Below are positions 16,366 through 23,540 of a stretch of DNA of 24,850 nt, in pieces. This DNA is from Fen-1077 sp050014355 (GTDB taxonomy: Bacteria; Chloroflexota; Dehalococcoidia; Dehalococcoidales; RBG-16-60-22): the NCBI GenBank assembly GCA_050014355.1, contig JBEKDL010000031.1, positions 1 through 24,850 of the forward strand, in the 5' to 3' direction. Numbering within the stretch: position 1 is the stretch's first letter; each line of letters starts with the position of its first letter. The position numbers were made by a program, and so were the translations under genes. Below the pieces are notes generated by a model that had not been told where the DNA came from, searched no databases, and saw nothing but the letters and a program-made list of their open reading frames with translations.

Positions 16366-17781
16366 TTAAGGCAGTTTGGAATAACCGTCCTTAATCTTCG
16401 GTTTGGGGGTAAGGAAAAGATAGCGGTCGGTGGCTTTCTCCCAGGCAGGCCAGTCGGGAATGCCCGGCACATTCGGGTTGCCGTTTTTCGCGTACTGTGT
16501 CCAGATGCGCATCATCAGTTCGGACAATTTACGGTCGACGTCCGTCAGCCCGGGGTCGAGCGATTTGGCGCCGGCCATGCCGGCGATGATTAAAAGACCT
16601 GGCCAAAAACCACTGCTATTGTCCCAGTCGCCGAAAACATAGCCGAGCTCCATGGCGTGGGTGGAATAACAGCCTTCCTGTTTCCAGCGGCCCGGCACCC
16701 GGTCAAAGACATAGGCATGGGCCTTGACTTTAGTCTTGGCCGCCCCGGAAAACTCTGCCAGATAGTGCGGAATGAGGTAAGCCCCCGGCGGTGTGGAAAG
16801 CTCGCCGAGGTTGGCGCCCAGGATATAAGGAACGGCCAGCTGTTTGCCAGCCTTGAAAATATCGAGGGGTGTTTCCGACAAAACCCAGCCGTCCACGGCA
16901 ACGTCCCAGAGTTCGCCGCGGCCGTAGGCGTGCAGCTCGCGGACGAGTTCATTTTCGACCTCCATGATTTTCTCCCAGGGCAGGGCGCGGACGGCTTTAA
17001 GCGGGTCTTTGGCTTTGTCTACTCCTAGCCTAGCGAAGAATTTATCCCCCATCGCCTCCAGCTCGGCCAGGGGTCTACCGTCCGGGCTGCCGCTTTCCGC
17101 GATGGCGCGGTGGAAAAGCCCTTTCGCTAAAGGCGAAGCCATCAGCGTGATTACCTTAGCGCCGCCGCCGGACTCGCCGAAGATGGTAACGTTCTTGGGG
17201 TCACCGCCGAATGCGGCGATATTTCTCTGCACCCATTGGAGTGCGGCAATCATGTCCAGCACCATGTAGTTGCCGGAGACGCCCCGGGGCGATTCGCGTG
17301 AGAGCAGGCGGTGTGCCAGCAGGCCAATGGGCCCGAGGCGCATGTTGACATTGACCTGAACCACGCCGTTTTGCGGCAGCCGGATAAGATTGGAGAGACC
17401 TTCGTTGCCGCTGCCGAAGATAAAACCCCCGCCGTGCATCCAGACCATCACCGGCAGTTTGTCAGAAGCTTTTTGAGCAGGTGTCAGGACATTGAGGTAA
17501 AGACAGTCTTCGCTCTGTGGTAGCGCCAGACGCGGGTCCGGTTTATCGGGTTTTTCCGGATTGGAACCGGGAAGATGGCTGGTGCACTGGGGGGCTAATT
17601 TACTGAAGATGGCGCAATCACGCACGCCCTGCCACGGCACTATCGGCTGTGGGGGTTGCCAGCGCAGGTTGCCTACAGGTGGGGCGGCATAAGGGATGCC
17701 GCGGTAAACATACACCTCACGGCCGGGTTCACCCTGGACGATACCTGAAATATAGCCGGAATCCAGCTTGATTTTATCCAT
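16366..17781 (-). CDS. Type-B carboxylesterase (first tandem copy)
   Basis: A 471-residue carboxylesterase type B paralogous to the next gene downstream. It shares the N terminus 'IKLD.GYI.G.V.GEPG', the 'YRGIPYAAPPVG.LRWQPPQP' block and the region around the nucleophile. Oxyanion HGGG is at 116-119, the nucleophile is S204 in FGESGGG, and candidate acid and base are E327 (NLGELST) and H375 (STHAMELGYVFG). No signal peptide is visible. The proteins differ most between the N-terminal block and the oxyanion loop and in the region before the acid residue, which may mean different ester specificity. It is the first gene of a four-gene - strand operon with its own promoter (17846-17875). Confidence 0.93.
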   Translation of the reverse strand: MDKIKLDSGYISGIVQGEPGREVYVYRGIPYAAPPVGNLRWQPPQPIVPWQGVRDCAIFSKLAPQCTSHLPGSNPEKPDKPDPRLALPQSEDCLYLNVLTPAQKASDKLPVMVWMHGGGFIFGSGNEGLSNLIRLPQNGVVQVNVNMRLGPIGLLAHRLLSRESPRGVSGNYMVLDMIAALQWVQRNIAAFGGDPKNVTIFGESGGGAKVITLMASPLAKGLFHRAIAESGSPDGRPLAELEAMGDKFFARLGVDKAKDPLKAVRALPWEKIMEVENELVRELHAYGRGELWDVAVDGWVLSETPLDIFKAGKQLAVPYILGANLGELSTPPGAYLIPHYLAEFSGAAKTKVKAHAYVFDRVPGRWKQEGCYSTHAMELGYVFGDWDNSSGFWPGLLIIAGMAGAKSLDPGLTDVDRKLSELMMRIWTQYAKNGNPNVPGIPDWPAWEKATDRYLFLTPKPKIKDGYSKLP

Positions 17782-17845
17782 AAGCGCTCGTCCTTCGTAG
17801 AGATTTTAGCGAGAATTCACTGACCAGCGGGTGTGTCAAATAGGC

Positions 17846-17875
17846 ATTATACATTGGATGCAGTTGGGAAGTAAA
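17846..17875 (-). promoter_or_regulatory. Promoter of the esterase-SnoaL-cupin operon
   Basis: On the - strand TTTACT (17870-17875) is 18 bases before a perfect TATAAT (17846-17851), leaving a leader of about 60 bases to the first esterase ATG. It is divergent from the lipoprotein promoter about 50 bases away. Confidence 0.6.
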
Positions 17876-17926
17876 GAGAAAAGGAAATGTAAAGTGCGGT
17901 AACGCCTAAACAAGGGTACCGGGGTA

Positions 17927-17955
17927 TTGCCAATGATACAAGATTGGATTATAAT
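17927..17955 (+). promoter_or_regulatory. Promoter of the lipoprotein gene
   Basis: TTGCCA (17927-17932), a 17-base spacer and a perfect TATAAT (17950-17955) lie 68 bases upstream of the lipoprotein ATG. Confidence 0.75.
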
Positions 17956-18023
17956 AGACTCCCAACAATACGGGGGGCAATAAAAGGAAAGGTCATATAC
18001 TGACGCTTTCACAGGAGTTAAAG

Positions 18024-18968
18024 ATGCAACTAAAACGCTGGCTTTCTCCGATTATGGTGTTGGTTCTACTACTGGCTGGCATGGTTGGCTGCGGGACATC
18101 GGCGGTGAGGTCAATTGACCTGGTGCCCCAGAATGCTAATTTTATCGCCGATGTGCAGCTGGGAAAAATAATCAACGACCAGGAATTCAGAAATGCTTAC
18201 GCTGCGGAAAAAAAGTCGCCCCAGAAACCGCAGACGGTCGATGCGGCACTGGACAAGGTGGTGCAGGAGACAGGCGTTGACCTCCGCAACATCTCCCGGG
18301 GCGTCGTCTTTGGCGACGTTAATAACCTTGGGAGAGATTATTACCTCGGGGTCATCGTTGAGGGGACCTTTAACCAGGCGACGTTCATCAGCAATTTCGA
18401 GACAAAGGCGAAGGAGAAATTCACCGTCAGCGATTACAAGGGCTACAAGCTCTATACGAGCCAGGATGGCCAATCGAATCTGGCTTTCTTGAGCGATGGG
18501 ATGCTCCTCTTCGGAAGCACTAAAGCTGTAAAAGATATTATCGACGTCAGTAAGGGTGATAGCACCCGGGTTAGCGGCCAGGTATTGAACATGTACAACC
18601 AGATGGATGGTAGCCTCTTCAGGGCGGCATTCATCGTCCCGGAGTCGGGCCGCAAAGAACTTTCTCAAGCTCCAGTCTCCGGTGTTCCCTTTTCGTTCAA
18701 GCCTTTCGCCGATACTGACCTGATTGGTTTTGCGATGAGCAAAGATGCCCAGCTCGCTACTCTTCAAGTTAATCTGCATTTTATCAGCTCGACCTCGGCC
18801 GGAGATGCCAGGGACACATTGAGTGGCGCCTTCACGTCACTTAAAGGCATGTCCCTATCGTCCGATGTGAAAGACCTGCTGGGTAAGATAGTAGTGACTA
18901 CGAGCGGTTCGACGCTCACCCTGACCCTGAAGGCAACATTGTCCCAGATTGAGAAAGTTAGGCAATAG
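18024..18968 (+). CDS. Predicted lipoprotein of unknown function
   Basis: A 314-residue protein with a type II signal peptide: basic QLKRW start, hydrophobic core (about 9-20) and a lipobox-like GMVGC with the modified cysteine at C23. The lipobox is not ideal, since Met and Val replace the usual Leu and Ala/Ser. The mature part begins 'AVRSIDLVPQNANFIADVQLGKIINDQEF' and shows a repeated pattern in which predicted strands such as 'DYYLGVIVEGTFNQATFISNFE' and 'GYKLYTSQDGQSNLAFLSDGMLLFGS' suggest a DUF3352-like beta-rich fold; this is a weak impression. AGGAG supports the ATG. It is a single gene between divergent and opposing operons. I do not recognise a specific function. Confidence 0.75.
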   Translation: MQLKRWLSPIMVLVLLLAGMVGCGTSAVRSIDLVPQNANFIADVQLGKIINDQEFRNAYAAEKKSPQKPQTVDAALDKVVQETGVDLRNISRGVVFGDVNNLGRDYYLGVIVEGTFNQATFISNFETKAKEKFTVSDYKGYKLYTSQDGQSNLAFLSDGMLLFGSTKAVKDIIDVSKGDSTRVSGQVLNMYNQMDGSLFRAAFIVPESGRKELSQAPVSGVPFSFKPFADTDLIGFAMSKDAQLATLQVNLHFISSTSAGDARDTLSGAFTSLKGMSLSSDVKDLLGKIVVTTSGSTLTLTLKATLSQIEKVRQ

Positions 18969-19035
18969 TATGTAGCCGTTTATTATGAGAAATTATCAGG
19001 ATAGTTCTGCGAAAAGCATACGTCTGACGGCGAAT

Positions 19036-19092
19036 AGTGGACCCCAGGGGCGATTCGAACGCCCGACACGCGGTTCAGGAAACCGCTGCTCT
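19036..19092. repeat. Direct repeat copy 1 (att-like duplicated tRNA 3' end)
   Basis: This 57-base segment matches 19468-19525 with one substitution and one missing base. The two copies are in the same orientation and enclose about 375 bases. Confidence 0.85.
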
Positions 19093-19106
19093 GCCATTAA
19101 CGCCCC
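19036..19106 (-). pseudogene. Defective tRNA-Arg(CCU)-like fragment
   Basis: Read on the - strand, this matches the 3' three-quarters of the intact tRNA-Arg at 19470-19546: anticodon stem GCGGT/ACCGC with loop TTCCTGA, T-arm GGGCG/CGCCC, 3' acceptor strand CTGGGGT and CCA. It fails as a tRNA. The 5' side (AGGGGCGTTAATGGC) cannot pair with CTGGGGT, the 5' strand of the D-stem is missing, and the discriminator base is absent before CCA. It could be a displaced 3' end left by recombination at the tRNA, or a decayed second tRNA. Apart from this fragment, the stretch 18969-19277 holds only the promoter and palindrome listed separately. Confidence 0.75.
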
Positions 19107-19123
19107 TCTGAATAAATCTCTTC

Positions 19124-19156
19124 TTCTTGACAAGAATTGGCGAATAGGACTATCCT
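19124..19156 (+). promoter_or_regulatory. Promoter with palindromic operator-like -35 before the zinc-ribbon gene
   Basis: A perfect TTGACA (19127-19132) is 18 bases from TATCCT (19151-19156). The -35 lies inside a perfect 13-base palindrome TTCTTGACAAGAA (19124-19136). The leader to the zinc-ribbon ATG would be about 115 bases. Confidence 0.5.
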
Positions 19157-19277
19157 CCAGTTAAGAGATTTAGAGTAACCCCAACAACAGGCTGAATATA
19201 ACGGGTAACCCCTGTAAAATCAGAAAGGGTCTACCGTGAATATGGGCAGTTAATTATTGGGGGAACGAGAGGCTGAA

Positions 19278-19451
19278 ATGGCGGATAGAGACGAAGAACG
19301 ACAGTATGTGAAAGACAGCCGGGAGTCTAAAAAGCCAGAGAAATGCCCCAAATGCGGTAGTCAGAAAATTACCTCATGCCCCGGCGGTTCCAGCCTCAAG
19401 GCTGTACCCGGTATCTGGTGGGTTTGCGACGACTGTAAGCATCAATGGTAA
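19278..19451 (+). CDS. Small zinc-ribbon protein
   Basis: A 57-residue protein with a charged N-terminal half and a C-terminal zinc ribbon: CPKC (Cys pair at about residues 23 and 26), then SCPGG, and a second pair CDDC before HQW at the end. The family is unknown; such ribbons occur in small nucleic-acid or protein-binding proteins. The ATG at 19278 is chosen over a TTG at 19257 because GAGAGG lies five bases before it. The gene is enclosed between two copies of a tRNA 3' end, so it may have travelled as a small cassette. No partner gene is adjacent on its strand. Confidence 0.65.
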   Translation: MADRDEERQYVKDSRESKKPEKCPKCGSQKITSCPGGSSLKAVPGIWWVCDDCKHQW

Positions 19452-19467
19452 ATTCAAACCTTCAAAC

Positions 19468-19525
19468 AGTGGTACCCCAGGGGCGATTCGAACGCCCGAC
19501 ACGCGGTTTAGGAAACCGCTGCTCT
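19468..19525. repeat. Direct repeat copy 2 (within tRNA-Arg)
   Basis: This copy comprises the tRNA from the 3' strand of the D-stem through CCA, plus two flanking bases. Its partner is 19036-19092. Differences are T/C at the base after the anticodon and one extra base before CCA in this copy. Confidence 0.85.
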
Positions 19526-19546
19526 ATCCTTCTGAGCTACTGGGGC
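19470..19546 (-). tRNA. tRNA-Arg (anticodon CCU)
   Basis: The - strand folds as a full cloverleaf: acceptor GCCCCAG/CTGGGGT (six Watson-Crick pairs plus G1-U72), D-stem GCTC/GAGC, anticodon stem GCGGT/ACCGC with loop TTCCTAA (anticodon CCT, reading AGG), T-stem GGGCG/CGCCC with loop TTCGAAT, discriminator A and an encoded CCA. Its 5' half overlaps the last 12 codons and the stop codon of the AOR gene on the same strand, so it is probably cut from the AOR operon transcript or from readthrough. Confidence 0.95.
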
Positions 19547-21463
19547 AATCAGACCCCGTAACTTTAAATCGGCGGCGATATCGGCCAGGTCAAGCTCCCG
19601 CAGCTTCTTCTCCGTGGGCAGACCGGTCGCGGTATCCCAGCCGCGCAGGGCGTAATATTCGCTTTTCAGCTTTTCAAAGTCCTGCCGGTCGATTCTCGCG
19701 CCTTGGCGGGAAACTATTTCCCCATTCTTGCCCGGAACGATGCAGTCCGGATTGAAAAACACACTTTGCAAAGGCTCGTCATGGAGGTAATCCAAGAGCC
19801 TGTCAGCCTCCCGCCCTCCCCGACCCTGCCTCGTAAAGATAGCTTTTTGCAGGTTGAATACCCGCTCCCCGATTCCGTTCAGCCCGGCCTCGTCTATCTC
19901 CCTGCCGGTAATCGCGGCGATGACCTGGCTTTCCAGTGATGGGTCGCCGGTGTGGGAATCAGCGAACCTGACCCAGATGACCGGCCAGAGAAAATCGCAT
20001 AATATAGAGCTTTCCTTAGCGTAGGCGCGGTCCTGGATTTTTTTCGCCGCCAGGGCTTTGCCTTCGTACGAAGAGAAGTCAGCTGCCGCAGCACTGCCCC
20101 AAAAATTTTTTGCAATGGCGATAAAATCATCGGTGGAGAGGAATGCATCTTTCTCTCCCTTTACCCAATTGCGCCACAGCCACAGCGCGTGGGTAAGCTC
20201 GTGTACCTGGTTTATCGGGCGTCGCGGCTCGGTGGCATAGAGCAACGCGTTGGTCAGCACCAGCCGCGGGTCGTAATCTTTAGTCTCGCTGGCCCGGGTA
20301 AGAACGCTGGTGTTGGCCAGCTCCTGCGCCCTTTTCCCCAGCTCCGCCGCGGCCTTTAACGTGCCGCGGGCCAGTATATCGCCAAAACCTTCGCGTAGAG
20401 CTATTTTCCTGGTCAGTGTTTTTATAAACTCCACGCTGCCTACCTTTGAAAGCGGCAGGCTGGTGTTATTTTCGTTCAGAATACCTTCTTCGTAACATGC
20501 GCAAAGCCATTCTATCATCGGCTGCATTACCGTGGTATCCAATCCGTATTGGTCGCAGAGGCGCGACGCATACAGAGCCACCTCCTGCCAGTTGCTATCA
20601 CCGCGTTTTTCCGCCGTGCCCCAGTAAACATGCACTGCCTGACAGAAAAATTTATAGCGCCGTCCTTCGTTCTCATAAGCCTTTCTAAAGCAGCCGGTGG
20701 CGCATCCGTAGCAGGGGCGCAATCTGGTCTTGCCCGGGATATCTTCGAGCCAGTTTTTCCACGTATCTTTCCTGATTTTGTACAAATGGTCGGTAAGCTG
20801 GCTCAACCCGGCGGGGTCGGCGGCTTTTGGTCTTTCGGTACCGGCGACAACAATGGCTTTAAGATTCTTCGACCCCATTACCGCGCCGAGGCCACTCGCG
20901 CCGGAGGCGCCGTCATCGGCGAGCATGGTGGCGAACGCGACAAGGTTTTCAGCCGCCGGGCCTATGGTCAGTACGCTGGTATCTTTCCCCAATTCTGCTT
21001 TCAGGCTGTCGGCAGCTTCGAAGGCGGACTCGCCCCATAGCGCGGAGGCGTCCTTAATCACGGCGGCGCCGTCTCGTATTATGAGATAAACAGGTTTCTC
21101 CGCTTTGCCCTGGACCACTAGCCCATCATAGCCGGCGTACTTAAGCCGCGAGCCCCAGCGGTCTCCCAGGTTGGCGTAAGAGAATATTTCGGGGTCGGTA
21201 ATGGCCGTTTTACCGCAGACCTGCCAGCGGCAGCCGGCCAACCCGGTAAACCCCGCAACAGGACCGGTGATATAGACTAGGCAGTTTTCCGGGTCGTAAG
21301 CGCGCGTCTGCGGAGGTACCGTGTCCCAGTACAGCTTTGCCGCGATGCCCCGCCCGCCCAGGAACCTTGCGGCGTAAGGAGCGGTCGGCAGGGTGGTGAT
21401 GCTGCCGTTAGACAGGTTGACCTTCAGGATTTTTCCGGCATATCCGAATTCGGCCACTGACAT
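19508..21463 (-). CDS. Aldehyde:ferredoxin oxidoreductase family tungstoenzyme
   Basis: A 651-residue cytoplasmic oxidoreductase of the AOR family, using a tungsten (or molybdenum) bis-pterin and one [4Fe-4S] cluster, typically oxidising aldehydes to acids with ferredoxin. Cluster ligands are C251, C254 and C258 (RPCYGCATGC) and C489 (SSILCDF). The N-terminal 'GYAGKILKVNLSNG' and 'FLGGRGIAAKLYWD', the 'GPVAGF' loop and 'IGPAAENLV' are family hallmarks. The 'YDPR' segment is followed by LVLTNALLYATEPRRP rather than the commoner glycine-rich form, so substrate specificity probably differs from classical AOR. It ends an operon of DUF169, DUF169 and cupin genes. The last 12 residues (APVAQKDRAAVS) and the stop are encoded by the 5' half of the tRNA-Arg gene, so the native C terminus was probably lost. 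Confidence 0.93.
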   Translation of the reverse strand: MSVAEFGYAGKILKVNLSNGSITTLPTAPYAARFLGGRGIAAKLYWDTVPPQTRAYDPENCLVYITGPVAGFTGLAGCRWQVCGKTAITDPEIFSYANLGDRWGSRLKYAGYDGLVVQGKAEKPVYLIIRDGAAVIKDASALWGESAFEAADSLKAELGKDTSVLTIGPAAENLVAFATMLADDGASGASGLGAVMGSKNLKAIVVAGTERPKAADPAGLSQLTDHLYKIRKDTWKNWLEDIPGKTRLRPCYGCATGCFRKAYENEGRRYKFFCQAVHVYWGTAEKRGDSNWQEVALYASRLCDQYGLDTTVMQPMIEWLCACYEEGILNENNTSLPLSKVGSVEFIKTLTRKIALREGFGDILARGTLKAAAELGKRAQELANTSVLTRASETKDYDPRLVLTNALLYATEPRRPINQVHELTHALWLWRNWVKGEKDAFLSTDDFIAIAKNFWGSAAAADFSSYEGKALAAKKIQDRAYAKESSILCDFLWPVIWVRFADSHTGDPSLESQVIAAITGREIDEAGLNGIGERVFNLQKAIFTRQGRGGREADRLLDYLHDEPLQSVFFNPDCIVPGKNGEIVSRQGARIDRQDFEKLKSEYYALRGWDTATGLPTEKKLRELDLADIAADLKLRGLIAPVAQKDRAAVS

Positions 21464-21472
21464 TATTCCGCC

Positions 21473-21868
21473 TTATCTCTTGCCCGTGAGCGAGACCGCC
21501 ATGCAGACGTAAGGTTTTTCGATGCTTTTAGTAATAATGGGGCAGTGGTAAATGCCTTTCGGCGCTATCAGGACGGTGGGCTTATCGAAGACGTGCTTTT
21601 CCTCTTCCTTGCCGATGGACACTTCCACTTCAGCGCCCAACTCATCGAGGTGATACGGGTCGGAGCCGATGAAATACACCGCCTCATCGTACTCGTGGAC
21701 GTGCGGCTTGGTGGACAGTCCCGTGATACCTGTCGTATAGGCGCAGGCGTAAATTACATTGAGATTAAATCCGCCCAGAATATCCCCGCCCGTGGAGAAC
21801 AAAGCGCCCTCTTTGGTCTTGCGGAAAGGTATGGTGACGACGTTTTTAGCGTATTTATTGCCGGCCAT
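21473..21868 (-). CDS. Single-domain cupin, same family as the double cupins
   Basis: A 131-residue single cupin unit clearly related to the double cupins at 12459-14225: KYAK at 5-8, H56, H58 and E62 in PHVHEYDE, H92 in EKHVF and H108 in PKGIYH, with the shared 'DLGAEVEV.IGKE' linker (here DELGAEVEVSIGKE). The start is set at 21868 because AGGAG lies six bases upstream. An earlier in-frame ATG at 21895 would overlap the DUF169 gene and adds an arginine-rich tail without a ribosome-binding site. It lies 9 bases before the AOR gene and 16 after the second DUF169 gene. Its function is unknown; operon placement suggests it works with the AOR on one substrate. Confidence 0.82.
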   Translation of the reverse strand: MAGNKYAKNVVTIPFRKTKEGALFSTGGDILGGFNLNVIYACAYTTGITGLSTKPHVHEYDEAVYFIGSDPYHLDELGAEVEVSIGKEEEKHVFDKPTVLIAPKGIYHCPIITKSIEKPYVCMAVSLTGKR

Positions 21869-21884
21869 TTTGCTCCTTTTCCTT

Positions 21885-22643
21885 CTATTTCTCAATCTTC
21901 CTTCTTAACTCTTGCTTCAGTTTATTTACGCGTTTCCGGTGTACCGCGCCGCCGGGCGGTGGGGGCGGATTGGGGTTCCAGGGCATTTGCTTGAGGTTTT
22001 CCAGTATGATAGGAAGCTGCTGGAAAGGCACGGATATCAGGAAAAGGCCGGGCGGAAAGATATCCATCGCCTGCATGCCCAGCCCCAGGCCGGTGACGAA
22101 GTAGTTCATCTCGCCGCTGACGACGGGATAGATGTAAATCCAGGCGCAGGCTACTACGGGCGTCGCTTTGCTGACGAAGGGCTGCCCCGTCGAATAGTTA
22201 ATCGACCTCAATAACGTTTGCGCCTGCCGGATGTTCGCGGTGATGACCAGCACATCCGGGTCAAAGGTCATTTTATCTACCGGCGCGAAGGCCACGTAAC
22301 GCACCGAGCCTTTAGGCAGCCTGGGGAGGTACTGGTACATCGCGCGGCAGGAGCTGGCGTCCTTAAAGAGCCCTTCGTCCCCGCCGAACAACCCGCTGAC
22401 GAGCACGGGTTCCGGGTCTTCCATGCCGAGTATCATCTGCTCCACGCCCACGCAGACCCAGTCATCCGGCGCGACGTAGAAAGGCTCGCTGGTCTGGGCT
22501 TCCTTGAGCATCTCGCAGAAGTTCAGCTCTTTACCGAGTCTTTTCATGCCTTTGGGGCGCGTTATTAAAAACTTGACGCCAACCGGCTTTCTCTCGAATT
22601 TGAATTTTTCCAGAACGGAGTAATCACGCTGTTTTTTGCTCAA
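21885..22643 (-). CDS. DUF169 family protein (second copy)
   Basis: A 252-residue DUF169 protein of unknown reaction. It is recognised by 'YSVLEKFKFERKPVGVKFL', 'NFCEMLKEAQ', 'DDWVCVGVEQMILGM', 'RYVAFAPVDKMTFDPDVLVI' and 'ACAWIYIYPVVSGEMNYFVTGLGLGM'. The conserved cysteines (FCEML, VCVG, ACAW) could bind a metal or cofactor. The TTG start at 22643 is preferred because AAGGAGG lies five bases before it and the N terminus then aligns with the paralogue (SKKQRDYSVLEKF against SKYPVDYAILEKF); the GTG at 22661 would overlap the preceding stop. The C-terminal stretch 'NPNPPPPPGGAVHRKRVNK' is proline-rich and unlike the paralogue. It belongs to the operon with the cupin and AOR genes. Confidence 0.85.
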   Translation of the reverse strand: MSKKQRDYSVLEKFKFERKPVGVKFLITRPKGMKRLGKELNFCEMLKEAQTSEPFYVAPDDWVCVGVEQMILGMEDPEPVLVSGLFGGDEGLFKDASSCRAMYQYLPRLPKGSVRYVAFAPVDKMTFDPDVLVITANIRQAQTLLRSINYSTGQPFVSKATPVVACAWIYIYPVVSGEMNYFVTGLGLGMQAMDIFPPGLFLISVPFQQLPIILENLKQMPWNPNPPPPPGGAVHRKRVNKLKQELRRKIEK

Positions 22644-22653
22644 GGGTGCCTCC

Positions 22654-23403
22654 TTATTCACCGGATTCCCGGCTTAATTGCTCGCGTATTTTTTGCATTT
22701 TCTTTTTATGACCTTCCGGCCCCAACGTGTAGGATTCCGGCACCCAATCCATTTCGGCCAGGTTCTTCAGGATACTGGTGAGCCTGTCCCAGGGTATGGT
22801 CAGCAATATGCGCCCTTCCGGGAAGAGCCGCCGCGCTTTCATACCGAAGCCGAAACCGGTAATGGTGAAATTTATTTCCCCGGTCAAGTACGGGTAGATG
22901 TAGAGCCAGGCGCAGCCCGCCACCGTCGTTCCACGGGCGGTCCAGACTTCACCGCTGGTATAGGACCGGGCGCGGTTAAAGATTTCTGCTTGGCTAACGC
23001 TAGCCAGGATAATGAGGATATCAGGCTCGAAGTCAACCTTGCCCAGAGGAGCGAAAGCGACATATTCGATGGCGTTTCTCGCCAGCCTGGGGAGGTGCTG
23101 ATAGATCCTCCGGTTGGCGCGGTCGTCTTTGAAGGCACCCAGCAATGGCCCCACCTGGCCGCTTTCGAACCTCGGGTCTAAATCGACCATGCCGAGCAGC
23201 ATGGCGCCGATGCAGGTGAAGTCATCTTTAGTGACGTAAAAAGATTTACCATTCTGCGCCGCGACGAGCATCTCGCAGAAGTCCAGGGGATTATCAGGGC
23301 GCTTCAAGTTTTTAGGCCGGGCGGGCAGGAACTTGACGCCTACCGGCGGCCGTTCAAATTCGAACTTCTCCAGGATGGCGTAGTCAACAGGGTATTTGCT
23401 CAT
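22654..23403 (-). CDS. DUF169 family protein (first copy)
   Basis: A 249-residue paralogue of the following gene, with 'YAILEKFEFERPPVGVKFL', 'DFCEMLVAAQ', 'DDFTCIGAMLLGM', 'EYVAFAPLGKVDFEPDILIIL' and 'GCAWLYIYPYLTGEINFTITGFGFGM'. The conserved Cys positions are kept. DUF169 proteins are widespread in anaerobes and archaea, often beside redox genes, but have no established activity. It is the first gene of the - strand operon that continues with the second DUF169, cupin and AOR genes. AAGGAGG precedes the ATG by about five bases. I do not see a convincing promoter for it in the 137-base divergent spacer (23404-23540). Confidence 0.87.
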   Translation of the reverse strand: MSKYPVDYAILEKFEFERPPVGVKFLPARPKNLKRPDNPLDFCEMLVAAQNGKSFYVTKDDFTCIGAMLLGMVDLDPRFESGQVGPLLGAFKDDRANRRIYQHLPRLARNAIEYVAFAPLGKVDFEPDILIILASVSQAEIFNRARSYTSGEVWTARGTTVAGCAWLYIYPYLTGEINFTITGFGFGMKARRLFPEGRILLTIPWDRLTSILKNLAEMDWVPESYTLGPEGHKKKMQKIREQLSRESGE

Positions 23404-23540
23404 GGGCCTCCTTTCCAGCGGTCTATGGTAATGATATGACGGACTGACGGGATGTTCAAGTCGGCTTCAGGCCCGAGGTTATCAATATACCCAAAATTGA
23501 CGCAAGTATGTATAATTAATAGCGGGAAGGGAGGCACAGT

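Noticed and set aside
19036..19106. A second functional tRNA-Arg
   Set aside because: The acceptor strands do not pair, the 5' D-stem strand is missing and the base before CCA is absent.
22643..22661. GTG at 22661 as start of the second DUF169 protein
   Set aside because: It overlaps the previous stop, and the strong AAGGAGG lies downstream of it and correctly spaced for the TTG at 22643, which also aligns with the paralogue.
23497..23516. TTGACG and TATAAT upstream of the SDR gene as a promoter
   Set aside because: The two hexamers are only 8 bases apart, far too close for a sigma70 promoter, and no fair -35 lies 16-18 bases before TATAAT. The TATAAT alone might still act as a -10.
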